The translations under genes were made by a program, and so were the position numbers. Below the pieces are notes generated by a model. That model did not search any database. It was not told where the DNA came from and worked only from the letters and a program-made list of their open reading frames with translations. A stretch of 23,551 nucleotides of DNA, from assembly GCA_028277485.1 (NCBI GenBank), contig JANQGE010000023.1, positions 1-23,551 of the forward strand. Direction: 5' to 3'. Below are positions 14,446-22,618 of the stretch, piece by piece. The stretch comes from Chlorobium sp. (GTDB lineage Bacteria > Bacteroidota > Chlorobiia > Chlorobiales > Chlorobiaceae). Each line of letters begins with the position of its first letter. Positions within the stretch are counted from its first letter, which is position 1.

Positions 14446-16856
14446 TTGTTCTCCTTTTCAATGGATGCCGGCCCCGGCAATTCAGGACCGAGAGGTTTTA
14501 AAATCATTATCAATGCAGAGGCAAAAAAGAAATCCGCCATCAGCGCCCATGTAAACGCAACGCCGAACAACAGGCCGAGTTTGAAAAACCCGAGCAGGTA
14601 GGAAAACAGGAACACCCCGTTTCCGATAACCAGTATCATGGTAGTAAATGTCAACGGCCGGCCAACGCTGCCGAGGGTACTTTTCAATGCATTCTCGTAA
14701 TTGCCCGTTCTGCTGAACTCGGATTTGAAGCGAGTGAAAAAATGGATAGAGTCATCAACGGCCACACCGATAATCACGGCGGCGAAACTGATGGTAATGA
14801 CATCGAGATAAAATCCGAAAAGGCCCATGAAACCCATGGTCGCAAAAACCGGCAACACATTGGGGATCATGCTGATCAATCCGAGCTTGAAAGAGCGAAG
14901 GACGATGATCATCACCAGGGTAATCACCGAAAGGGCGGCAATGAAACTGTTTCTCTGCCCCTCGAACAATATATCGTTCAGGGCCAGATAGTTTCTCATT
15001 CCGCCGGCTTCAATGATTTCCACCTCCCCGTCCGTAAACAGCGTGTCAATATTTGCATGCATGAAATCTGAAAGCTTACGCGCATCATAGGTATCGAGCG
15101 ATTTCATTTTCAGGGACAGCCGGGCCTGGTCGTAGGTAAAACCGACAAGCATATCAAGGGTACTCCCTCCTGAACTCTCATAGAGGAACAGGTACTGTGC
15201 CAAAGCATCCCTGGACTCAGGCAAGGCATAGAAATCAGGATCATTGCCATTGAGCGCACGACGAATTTTCTTGAGCACCGTTGTCACGGAAGTCGCTTTG
15301 GTCACAAGGGGATGCTCTTCGGCCATGACCATCAGCTTGTCGAGCTTTCCCATGAACTCCGGATCTTTTATCCCGGACTCTTCTCCCGTGTTCAGCAGAT
15401 ATTCCAGTGAGAAGTTCGTCCCCAGCCGTTCATCGATGATATCCATGGTCTGGCGAAGCGGTTGACTCTTGAAAACCAGCTTCGCGGTATTGGATTCAAC
15501 CTTTATGTTCGTGAAGCCCCAGAACGTCACTATCAGGATGGTACTAAAAAACACAATGATCGTTCGCGGATGCTTGACAACGACACGATACACCAGTTGA
15601 AGCCACCGGTCAAAGAAGTCCCCGGCACTTTCTTTGTTGTTTCTTTTACGGCTTGGCTTGGGATATTTTTTCCCGAACGAGTAGAGAATCGGGGTCAGGA
15701 TAACAGTAAGAACAAAGGCATAAAAGACACCGCAGGCAATATAGACGCCCATTTCCCGATACGGTTTCACAAAGGTTGTCAGATATGCCAGAGATCCGGC
15801 TGCCGTGGTCAGCGAAGTCAGCATGATAGGCCCCCCCACCTCGCCGAACGCTTTTTTCAGGGCATCGATCCGCGATTCACCCCGGTCCACATAGTCGTGG
15901 AAAGCGGTGATGCCATGCATTGAATCCCCGATTCCCACACAGATGAGCATGGTCGGCAGGGCGATGCTCAAAAGATTCATGGTAAAACCGATCGCTCCAA
16001 TGGTACCGATTGTCCAGAACACGGCAATAATGGTGATCAGCAACGGAACGACAATCCCCCGCGGCCCGCGGGCCAGCCAGAGAAGCAGGACCGCCATCAC
16101 GAGGATGATCAGCATGAACAGTTTGGAGGTCTGTTGTTTGGCAAGCGCATCATACTCATAACTGAAGTGGGGGCTTCCGGCAACATACGGCTTGAGCCCG
16201 CTGTATGCCTCTTCGGCAAGCACTGCGTTGACTGCCTCTGCGACCGTGTAACGGGGATTGCTGTCCTCCTCTTCACCGGGATAGGTATCCAGTTCGATCA
16301 GCATGGTGAGAACGGTGCCGTCCCTCGATATCAGGTTATCGACAAGCTCGGGCTCAACCAGTGCCTCTTTCAGTCTTTTATCGATCTTGGCCCTGGTCTC
16401 GGGAATAACCGCCAGAAAATCCTCGATCAACACCTCCTGCTCCCGGCCCTCGACCCCCTGTATCTGCTCGACATTACCCAGCCAGGTAACCTTGCGCGCG
16501 TAAGGCACGGTCTCCATGAACCGTTCGGTCAGCGAGGACATGGCCTCGAGATTTTCGGCTGTGAACGGTGTTCTTTCCCTGGTGAACAACAGCAAGGTAA
16601 ACTCGGCGTTGCCAAAGGCGTTGTCAAACCGCTCTTTCGCCTTTATAGCACTATGGCCTTCGACAAACCAGATATCACTGGAGTTGTCAAACCGCACCTT
16701 GGACATCTGGCTGAAGAAAATCGCCGTAACACCTATGACACCGATCAGCCACAGCCAGCGAAAACGGATAATGTTGGCTGTCAGCCTGTACCAGAAATTA
16801 TCCTGACCGCCTCCCGGGGCATTGTTATGCGTATTGTCCATGTTCGTCTTTTTCAT
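14442..16856 (-). CDS. RND/MMPL-family transporter
   Basis: An 804-residue inner-membrane protein of the RND superfamily, MMPL/HpnN-like branch. The halves are duplicated: TM1 about 33-50, periplasmic loop 51-243, TM2-6 about 246-392; then TM7 about 431-448, loop 449-636, TM8-12 about 638-790. Proton-relay motifs GIGDSMH (308-314) and VDDSIH (700-705) sit in TM4 and TM10. The length is that of single-polypeptide MMPL pumps rather than the 1,000-residue drug pumps, and no membrane-fusion partner is encoded nearby. It heads a three-gene minus-strand operon. Position beside an iron receptor could mean transport of a siderophore or lipid; neither is shown. ATG 16841 is an alternative start. Confidence 0.9.
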   Translation of the reverse strand: MKKTNMDNTHNNAPGGGQDNFWYRLTANIIRFRWLWLIGVIGVTAIFFSQMSKVRFDNSSDIWFVEGHSAIKAKERFDNAFGNAEFTLLLFTRERTPFTAENLEAMSSLTERFMETVPYARKVTWLGNVEQIQGVEGREQEVLIEDFLAVIPETRAKIDKRLKEALVEPELVDNLISRDGTVLTMLIELDTYPGEEEDSNPRYTVAEAVNAVLAEEAYSGLKPYVAGSPHFSYEYDALAKQQTSKLFMLIILVMAVLLLWLARGPRGIVVPLLITIIAVFWTIGTIGAIGFTMNLLSIALPTMLICVGIGDSMHGITAFHDYVDRGESRIDALKKAFGEVGGPIMLTSLTTAAGSLAYLTTFVKPYREMGVYIACGVFYAFVLTVILTPILYSFGKKYPKPSRKRNNKESAGDFFDRWLQLVYRVVVKHPRTIIVFFSTILIVTFWGFTNIKVESNTAKLVFKSQPLRQTMDIIDERLGTNFSLEYLLNTGEESGIKDPEFMGKLDKLMVMAEEHPLVTKATSVTTVLKKIRRALNGNDPDFYALPESRDALAQYLFLYESSGGSTLDMLVGFTYDQARLSLKMKSLDTYDARKLSDFMHANIDTLFTDGEVEIIEAGGMRNYLALNDILFEGQRNSFIAALSVITLVMIIVLRSFKLGLISMIPNVLPVFATMGFMGLFGFYLDVITISFAAVIIGVAVDDSIHFFTRFKSEFSRTGNYENALKSTLGSVGRPLTFTTMILVIGNGVFLFSYLLGFFKLGLLFGVAFTWALMADFFFASALIMILKPLGPELPGPASIEKENK

Positions 16857-16899
16857 TCATGTTTATCTTCCACCCTCGATTTGTCGGGATGTTCGACAA

Positions 16900-17030
16900 T
16901 CGCTCAATTCAGCCTGAATAATTCATGAGAATCCGAACACCCGACCCCCCGATTGTTTCTTTCGGGGTTCGCCGTCGGTATCGGAATCACCGCAATCCAT
17001 TTGACCCCGATTCCCGATTAAGTTTCTCCC
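16900..17030. repeat. Dispersed repeat in the 16857-17127 gap
   Basis: No gene is visible between 16857 and 17127. The stretch CTGAATAATTCATGAG, then ACACCCGACCCCC and TTTCGGGGTTCGCCGTCG (about 16912-16978), recurs at 20596-20661 with small changes; the follow-on GACCCCGATTCCCGATTAAG (about 17004-17023) recurs at 20838-20857. The other bases show no promoter or terminator that I would defend. Confidence 0.6.
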
Positions 17031-17127
17031 GGCCTAACATGTATTAAGGTAGTATCCACACGCCTTCCCCTGCTAACGGACGGCGAACAGAGTTTAGCGA
17101 TCGGCGAAATCCCAGATCCATAGTAAC

Positions 17128-17218
17128 AGGGCACCTCTATGCAGGGTACCCTGTTGGTTCAAAAGCAAGGCCAACGCAGTAATCATGGTGCGCAACAAAC
17201 AAATAAAGGTGCTGCCCT
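17128..17218 (+). mobile_element. Degenerate miniature inverted-repeat element (91 bp)
   Basis: Left end AGGGCACCTCTAT (17128-17140) and right end ATAAAGGTGCTGCCCT (17203-17218), the latter with two inserted bases and one substitution. The interior retains only traces (GTTCAAAAGCAAGGC) of the better copies. It again abuts the 3' end of a minus-strand gene, and its last two bases lie in that gene's TAG stop codon. Confidence 0.55.
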
Positions 17219-19355
17219 AAAGCCTGTAATTAAAACTCAGGCTGACGGTTCTGGGCTCTCCGACAGTACCCACAAATCCGAGCGTCGGGTCAACAACACC
17301 ATCCAGGAAATATTGTTTGTCCGTCAGGTTTTTCCCGGACAGGTAGATATCCCACGTATCCTGTTCATATCCCACTTTCATGTTGAAAAGAGCATAAGAA
17401 TCCTGCTTTACGGTATTTGCTCTGTCAAAGTAGCTGCTTCCAAAAAGCTGCACTTCAGCCCGGGCAAACAAGCCGAACGAGTCCCTGTATTCCAGAAACA
17501 ACCCGGAATCATATTCCGGGATCTGAGAAACACGATTATTCTTGTAATTGACCAGGGTCAACGGATCGAGGTAGTCGCCGTATTCCGCATGGGTGTAACC
17601 GAGGAAACCGTTTAATGACAGGGTTTCGGACAGCGGCATGGAGGCCTCCAGCTCAAAGCCGTAAATATTTGTTTCCGAGACGTTTTCCTGGATCACTGTC
17701 ATGATATCACGTTGCACTCTGTCCTGATAGTCATCCACTTTGGTATAAAAGCCGGCAACATTGACTCTCAGTCCCAGTTCCGGGAACTCGGTTTTAAGGC
17801 CCAACTCGAATGCGGTCGATATTTCCGGATCGAAACCGGCCAGTGCGGGATCATCGACTGCATAGGCAAATCCTCCGGCTTTATAGCCCCTCCCGACACT
17901 GACATAGGTCATGATGTCTTCATCGATGCGGTAATCTACGGCCAGCTTGGGCAGGAGTTCCGTGTAGGTCTCTTCCAGGCCGTCGATCGGTGCTGCAACC
18001 GGGAACCCGCCAAACGTATGTTGATGATCCAGGGCTCTTTTTGATCTTTCATAACGAAGGCCGGCTGTCAGACCCAGGGCATCGTTAAAAAATCTTAGCG
18101 TGCCCTGTCCAAAAACGGCCATGTCTTCAGCCCCTATGGCTGCCGAGTGTATCTCTGCCGTATAGATGGGGACTCCCATCATATCTGCATAGAGCCTGCC
18201 CAGCTTGTATCCGGTTTCATAATCTTTCTCATCATCGCCATAGTACAATCCTGCAAGCCATTTGAACGATTCATCCGAGTCCCTGGATTGTAATCTTAAT
18301 TCCTGGGAGATGGATTCCGATTCTACGGCATTAAATCCTAAGTACAGCTCATCCGGTGTGAAGTCGGCATCCAGTGTGCTTTCATTATCCATATTCCTGT
18401 AGGCCGTGACCGAGACCAGATCAAAATCGCCCAGCTCATAGCTCATTCGCAGGGATGTCGTCTGATTTTTCGAAGAACTTTCCCCGATAAAATCCGTTGC
18501 TGTTTCAAAATCATCTATAGCGAAGCCCGTAGCCTCCTGGTACCTGCTTTTATCCCCTGCAACCATTGGAAACCCGCCATCGTCATTAAAATCATGGATT
18601 CTGAACGTCAGATCGAACGATAGATTATCCGCCGGCGTAAAAAACAAGCTTGCAGTGCCTGCGATCGTTTCTTGATTATCGACATCCCCGCCGGTGAACA
18701 GGTTTTTAATGTACCCGTCACGGGCGGAATACAAACCGGCTAACCTGAAGTACAGCTTGTCTTCATACAGGGGGGCATTTATTACACCATTGATCTCCCG
18801 CTTGTCGAAATTCCCCGCTTCAACCCCGAACCTGGCGTCAAATGTATCCCCAGGAGATTTGGTGACAATATTGATAGCGCCACCCGAGGTGTTTTTACCG
18901 TACAAAGTTCCTTGGGGGCCCTTCAACACTTCGATTCTTTCGATATCGAACAAAGCGGAATTAAAGGCATACACACCGGCATAGGATACGTCATCGATAA
19001 ACAAGGACACTGCCGGATCGCCGAAGGCTGTATTGGAAATACCCCTGACTCTTATTCTGCTAAAATAGTCCCTCGATCCCGCGTTTGCCGTTGACAGGTT
19101 GGGAACATAGTGCCATATATCCTCTGTCGATTCAATTTGTACATCTTCTACAAATGTGTCGGACAGGACTGTAATCGATTCCGTAACCTTTTGCACGTCC
19201 TCTTCTCTTTTCTGTGCGGTTACGGTGATGGTTTCCATTTCTACCATGTCAACCTTCTCGTCTTCATTTGTTTCACCGAATGTATCCGAAGCAAGCAGTA
19301 TTCCGAACACAAGGATTATCGTAACAGGTACCCTTTTACACAAAACTTCCTTCAT
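17217..19355 (-). CDS. TonB-dependent outer-membrane receptor (siderophore type)
   Basis: An intact 712-residue receptor for uptake of a ferric chelate. Signal peptide about 1-27, TonB box ETITVTA (41-47), plug domain about 52-168 with RVRGISN, SLFIDDV and IEVLKGPQGTLYGKNTSGG, then a 22-strand-type barrel to the C-terminus (VSLSFNYRL). A canonical LTDKQYFLDG segment lies near the end. It is divergent from a PchR-like AraC regulator, the usual pairing for siderophore receptors such as FptA and FyuA. A TTGACA (19443-19438) lies inside the box at 19431-19449, but the matching -10 is poor, suggesting need for an activator. The ligand cannot be named; no siderophore synthetase is in the window. 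Confidence 0.93.
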   Translation of the reverse strand: MKEVLCKRVPVTIILVFGILLASDTFGETNEDEKVDMVEMETITVTAQKREEDVQKVTESITVLSDTFVEDVQIESTEDIWHYVPNLSTANAGSRDYFSRIRVRGISNTAFGDPAVSLFIDDVSYAGVYAFNSALFDIERIEVLKGPQGTLYGKNTSGGAINIVTKSPGDTFDARFGVEAGNFDKREINGVINAPLYEDKLYFRLAGLYSARDGYIKNLFTGGDVDNQETIAGTASLFFTPADNLSFDLTFRIHDFNDDGGFPMVAGDKSRYQEATGFAIDDFETATDFIGESSSKNQTTSLRMSYELGDFDLVSVTAYRNMDNESTLDADFTPDELYLGFNAVESESISQELRLQSRDSDESFKWLAGLYYGDDEKDYETGYKLGRLYADMMGVPIYTAEIHSAAIGAEDMAVFGQGTLRFFNDALGLTAGLRYERSKRALDHQHTFGGFPVAAPIDGLEETYTELLPKLAVDYRIDEDIMTYVSVGRGYKAGGFAYAVDDPALAGFDPEISTAFELGLKTEFPELGLRVNVAGFYTKVDDYQDRVQRDIMTVIQENVSETNIYGFELEASMPLSETLSLNGFLGYTHAEYGDYLDPLTLVNYKNNRVSQIPEYDSGLFLEYRDSFGLFARAEVQLFGSSYFDRANTVKQDSYALFNMKVGYEQDTWDIYLSGKNLTDKQYFLDGVVDPTLGFVGTVGEPRTVSLSFNYRL

Positions 19356-19430
19356 AGCTTACTCCATGATAATGCCTTCTATCAAACAGGTTCAGAGGGC
19401 GTATTAATAGTGTTTTTTAAGGCACTTATT

Positions 19431-19449
19431 TATATTTTGTCAAAATATA
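19431..19449. promoter_or_regulatory. Putative DtxR-type box between receptor and AraC gene
   Basis: TATATTTTGTCAAAATATA is a palindrome broken only at the centre. It matches 12 of 14 fixed positions of TTTAnTTnGnCnAAnTAAA. It contains the likely -35 of the receptor gene (minus strand), 76 bp before that start, and lies 91 bp before the AraC-type gene. It could therefore govern both. Confidence 0.5.
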
Positions 19450-19501
19450 TTTAAATTACCGGAGCTATGATTATCGTAAAAAATCACAAAAGGCGTTTGC
19501 C

Positions 19502-19535
19502 TTTGATCCATTTTTTTTTGCGTTCGATCCATTTT
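19502..19535 (+). promoter_or_regulatory. Direct repeats, candidate AraC-type operator
   Basis: TTTGATCCATTTT (19502-19514) and TTCGATCCATTTT (19523-19535) are direct repeats 21 bp apart, two helical turns, ending 5 bp before the AraC-type gene. This spacing is what AraC-family dimers bind. So close to its own start, it would suit autorepression, with activation of the divergent receptor; this is inference. Confidence 0.45.
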
Positions 19536-19540
19536 ATGGC

Positions 19541-20578
19541 ATGGTGATGGTGAGTAGTATGGTCTCAATCGATATGCAGGAACTGGTTGATGATGCCTCT
19601 TTTTGGGCTAATGGGCAACTGCAGTCGGTCGGCCTGCATCCCGGTTACGGCTCCGGTTACTTGTCCGAGGTAAAATCCTTTCAACGCGGTATCTCTTTAG
19701 TATTACAGAATTTTTCGTTATACGGTGAGGGGGAAATCCGGCTATCCAGAGAGAAGGCGGGCCCGCCTGTTATCGCATTTTTCGATTGCTTTTCAGGTGT
19801 CAGGCGTATTGCTTATGCCAAGCCCAGAGTTTTCGTGGGAAGAGGCCTCTCCAATATAGAACTTCCCGGATATGAACCTGTTCTTTTCATGGAGGTACAA
19901 AGTAATACGCCTGTCCGGACACTCATTGTGTGTATGGAGCCTCACGTTTTTGAAACGTTGACCGGAAAGAGCAGCAACGAACTGGTTGAGACATTGGCTC
20001 TTCTTGATTACAATGCCGGCAGAAAAGGAAAACCTTCCGGATCAAAAAGCATAGGTTTTGCCCAAAAAATATGTGGATATCAAGCGCTTGATTCTTTTAT
20101 AAACAATCCCCATGAAACGCTCTTCCTGGAGGCCAAGGCGCTTGAACTGGTTGCCCTGCAGCTCAGACAACTGGAACTTTTGACAGGAACGACACCTCGA
20201 AAGCAGGTTGTCGATCATACTGTGGAGAAGATATACTACGCCTGTGAGATCCTGAGAAAAGAAATGGCCGATCCTCCGGGCGCACTGGATCTCGCTCTCA
20301 GAGTGGGGATTAATCACAATCAACTGGTCCAGGGATTCAAAGAGATACTTGGTATACGTCCATTCGAGTACCTGAGGACCGTACGTCTTGAAAAAGCGCG
20401 CGACCTGATTGCAAACCATGAATGCAATATAACGGAGGCTGCTTTTGCAGTAGGACACTCCAGCCTCAGTCATTTTACACGATCGTTCCGGAAAGAGTTC
20501 GGGATAAACCCCAAGACACTCGCCAAAGAGAGTAAAAACAAGAGCACTTCAATGTATTTTCATGAGCCCCGGTCATAA
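19541..20578 (+). CDS. AraC-family regulator, PchR-like
   Basis: A 345-residue regulator. Residues 1-220 form an effector domain including FLEAKALELVALQLRQL (195-211), a segment typical of PchR-like activators. The C-terminal AraC DNA-binding domain (about 228-330) has two helix-turn-helix units: ALDLALRVGINHNQLVQGFK (248-267) and NITEAAFAVGHSSLSHFTRS (296-315), then FRKEFGINP. PchR-type proteins bind the ferric siderophore and activate the receptor gene, here the divergent gene at 17217-19355. Start is uncertain: in-frame ATGs at 19541, 19547 and 19559 follow each other. The putative operators at 19431 and 19502 are just upstream. Confidence 0.9.
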   Translation: MVMVSSMVSIDMQELVDDASFWANGQLQSVGLHPGYGSGYLSEVKSFQRGISLVLQNFSLYGEGEIRLSREKAGPPVIAFFDCFSGVRRIAYAKPRVFVGRGLSNIELPGYEPVLFMEVQSNTPVRTLIVCMEPHVFETLTGKSSNELVETLALLDYNAGRKGKPSGSKSIGFAQKICGYQALDSFINNPHETLFLEAKALELVALQLRQLELLTGTTPRKQVVDHTVEKIYYACEILRKEMADPPGALDLALRVGINHNQLVQGFKEILGIRPFEYLRTVRLEKARDLIANHECNITEAAFAVGHSSLSHFTRSFRKEFGINPKTLAKESKNKSTSMYFHEPRS

Positions 20579-20589
20579 ACCCTTTTCTA

Positions 20590-20870
20590 TCCGCTTAACC
20601 CGAATAATTCATGAGAGTTCAAACACCCGACCCCCGATTGTTCTTCTTTCGGGGTTCGCCGTCGCTATCGGGATCGGGAATCGATCTTTTCTTTTCCCTA
20701 ACTCCTTTTTTTCCATCTTCCCTCATTGCTCATTCCTCACTGCCAACTTTCCCCTTTTTGACTTTTAACTTTTGAATTTTGACTTTTCCTTATCCCCTTG
20801 CCGACTGCCAACTGATTCCCTTTCGACCCCGAAACCCGACCCCGATTCCCGATTAAGTTTTTTTCTTCCT
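20590..20870. repeat. Repeat-rich gap after the AraC gene
   Basis: No gene is present in 20579-20900. The region contains the CGAATAATTCATGAG...TTCGGGGTTCGCCGTCG repeat (20594-20661), a pyrimidine-rich tract with TTGACTTTTAACTTTTGAAT (20758-20777) and related iterations to 20788, GACTGCCAACTGATTCC (20803-20819, again near 22410), and GACCCCGATTCCCGATTAAG. TGAATTATTCAGGTTAAC (20875-20892) is an inverted match of the CTGAATAATTCA word. Confidence 0.5.
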
Positions 20871-20900
20871 TTGGTGAATTATTCAGGTTAACTGCCTCAT

Positions 20901-20994
20901 AAGGGCACCTCTATTAATTGTCATGAGCGACACCCTCTACTATCCGACCAACGAGATAATCATGATGCGGAATAAATTTAATAGAGGTGCCCTT
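20901..20994 (+). mobile_element. Miniature inverted-repeat element, complete short copy (94 bp)
   Basis: AAGGGCACCTCTATTAA (20901-20917) is mirrored exactly by TTAATAGAGGTGCCCTT (20978-20994). The interior TCATGAGCG and GCGGAATAAAT match the 12041 copy, but about 25 bp of the middle are missing. The stop codon of the methyltransferase gene (minus strand) lies 10 bp to the right. Confidence 0.75.
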
Positions 20995-21004
20995 GAAGAA
21001 CCCT

Positions 21005-22039
21005 TTATCCTTGTTTTACGGCAGCGAGAATATAGCTCGATCCGTCAGGCCCGGTTCTTCGCTCCGTGAAATCAATAAACCCGGCTGCGCGCAGGGCTTT
21101 TTCGAGCCGTCCCCTGTCAAGATAGTGCGTCGGATAACCCAGCGCCGTGGTCATCAGTTCTCTGACGGCCTTTTCTTTCTGACAACCATACTGCGACCCC
21201 GGATCCAGATTTTGAGTAACAAACACCCCTCCGTCTTTCAGCGAGCTGCCGATTTTTTTCACCGTTCCATGAAGATTATCGGCAAAAATATGCAGTAAAA
21301 AAGATGCCAAAACCAAATCATACGCTTGTTTCGGCAAAGCATCGAGACGAAGATCGAACGGCAATACGGAAACCCGGTCTCGATACCCGGAATACTGAAA
21401 CTCCTTGTCGATCACGGCAGCAAGTTTGGGCACTTCGGCAATCACGGCAGTGAGCGAAGGATGCCTGTCCAACAACGCCGTTGTATAGTGCCCGCGGTTG
21501 CCCCCTATATCGCACATCGTCTCCGCCTCCCGGAACCGGTCGAGCCCGGTTATGAACGCCACGGTATCCTGCAACGTGCCGCGCAGAGCGAACTGGGCAG
21601 GCCCAGACAGAAAACCGTTCCTGGAGCCGCCTTCCTGCATGGCCCCTTCTGAAACAGTTTCGTCATGTTTCTTCACGTGTTTCTGCAGCTGCTTGCGCAT
21701 CGAAGCTGACGCCGATTCACCGAGCCGGGCTTGCATATCGAGTATACCGCCCTGATAAAAAGGCGAACTTGACACGAGAAACTCTGCCGTCTGCGGAGAG
21801 TTGACGTAGTAACCGTCACTGTTGACGATCAGCTCCCTCGCTTCCAGAAAATCGAGCAGCGCCTGCAGCAGCGCCTTGTCGAGAGGAATGTGCCGGGAAA
21901 TCTGATCCGGCGTCACAGGGGATTCCATGATATCGAAAAGTTTTACGCGAACAGATTCCATAAACAGTCCCGACGCGATACCGTCGATAAGGATACTCTC
22001 GATACCGGAAAAATCATGTTCTGGTTTTTGCATGTTCAT
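21005..22039 (-). CDS. SAM-dependent methyltransferase, O-methyltransferase (COMT/acetylserotonin-type) family
   Basis: A 344-residue class I methyltransferase. The N-terminal 90 residues form a winged-helix dimerisation domain (VTPDQISRHIPLDKALLQAL). The Rossmann SAM domain has motif I CDIGGNRGHY (176-185), a DLVLASFLLHIF strand and a C-terminal GGVFVTQNLDPGS strand. This layout is shared with plant-type O-methyltransferases and, in green sulfur bacteria, with BchU and related pigment enzymes; motif I and the active site differ enough from BchU that I do not assign that role. ATG 22039 is chosen because GGAGGAAG directly precedes it; the upstream ATG at 22051 lies within that ribosome site. 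It has no operon partner in the window. Confidence 0.83.
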   Translation of the reverse strand: MNMQKPEHDFSGIESILIDGIASGLFMESVRVKLFDIMESPVTPDQISRHIPLDKALLQALLDFLEARELIVNSDGYYVNSPQTAEFLVSSSPFYQGGILDMQARLGESASASMRKQLQKHVKKHDETVSEGAMQEGGSRNGFLSGPAQFALRGTLQDTVAFITGLDRFREAETMCDIGGNRGHYTTALLDRHPSLTAVIAEVPKLAAVIDKEFQYSGYRDRVSVLPFDLRLDALPKQAYDLVLASFLLHIFADNLHGTVKKIGSSLKDGGVFVTQNLDPGSQYGCQKEKAVRELMTTALGYPTHYLDRGRLEKALRAAGFIDFTERRTGPDGSSYILAAVKQG

Positions 22040-22076
22040 ATCTTCCTCCATTTGTTATTGGTTAATTATTACTTTC

Positions 22077-22400
22077 GGGGTTCGCCGTCGGAAAGCGCTG
22101 TCGCGCAGTGACGAGATACATAGTGACGTCGTCCGGCGTTGCCGGACTTGGTGACGGTGCCTGACGGTGTCAGGCTTAGTGATGTCACTCGGGCTTCGCC
22201 GTCGGTATCGGTATCAATAACCAACGCCAGTTCGGGCAGCCACAGGGGGCTGCCCCTACGGTTCAGCAATTCCCCGACATACTCATTGCAGTTTGCCGAC
22301 TGAATCGATCGTTTCCCCAACTGGTCACTAAGCCCGACGAAGTCCGGGCGTCGTCACCAAGCGCCCGGCGAAGCCGAAGCGCCGTCACTCGTCACTACTC
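22077..22400. repeat. Mosaic of short hairpins and GTCAC-flanked repeats
   Basis: No gene is visible in 22052-22475. The region is a string of small stem-loops flanked by GTGAC/GTCAC words: GTCCGGC-GTT-GCCGGAC (22131-22147), GCCTGAC-GGT-GTCAGGC (22159-22175) and GCCCGAC-GAA-GTCCGGGC (22332-22349, one bulge). The stem sequences differ but pairing is kept. The first part (22087-22114) is an inverted copy of 47-74. TTCGCCGTCGG occurs at 22081 and again near 22195. A TGCCAACTGATTCC word near 22412 matches 20806. Confidence 0.6.
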
Positions 22401-22475
22401 TTTTGCCAACTGCCAACTGATTCCTTTTCTTCAACTTCACACCCTCTCTCCCTTTTTTTTCTCTTGGTGAATTAT

Positions 22476-22618
22476 GGGCACCTCTAAAAAATGTCATGAG
22501 CGGTTCGAGAGCAAGGCGGATGGAGCGCAGAAACCGGAGCGTACTGATAGTACGTGAGGATTTCGAGCACCGCTCAACGAAACAATTGGAACGCGGAATA
22601 AATACATAGAGGTGTCCC
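22476..22618 (+). mobile_element. Miniature inverted-repeat element, longest copy (143 bp)
   Basis: GGGCACCTCTA at the left and TAGAGGTGTCCC at the right (one extra T) are the ends. The interior is the fullest in the window: TCATGAGCGGTTCGAGAGC, GGAGCGCAGAAACCGGAGCG, a small palindrome ACTGATAGT, GGATTTCGAGCACCGCTC and GGAACGCGGAATAAA. The GAGCGGT/ACCGCTC arms make an inner stem. The stop codon (TAA) of the adjoining minus-strand gene begins at the very next base. Confidence 0.7.

Noticed and set aside
21005..22039. Assignment of the methyltransferase as BchU (bacteriochlorophyll C-20 methyltransferase)
   Set aside because: Only the general fold and motif order agree. Motif I (DIGGNRG) and surrounding sequence differ from BchU as I recall it.
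22077..22400. Possible CRISPR array in the repeat-rich gap
   Set aside because: The repeats differ in length, orientation and spacing, and no cas gene is visible.
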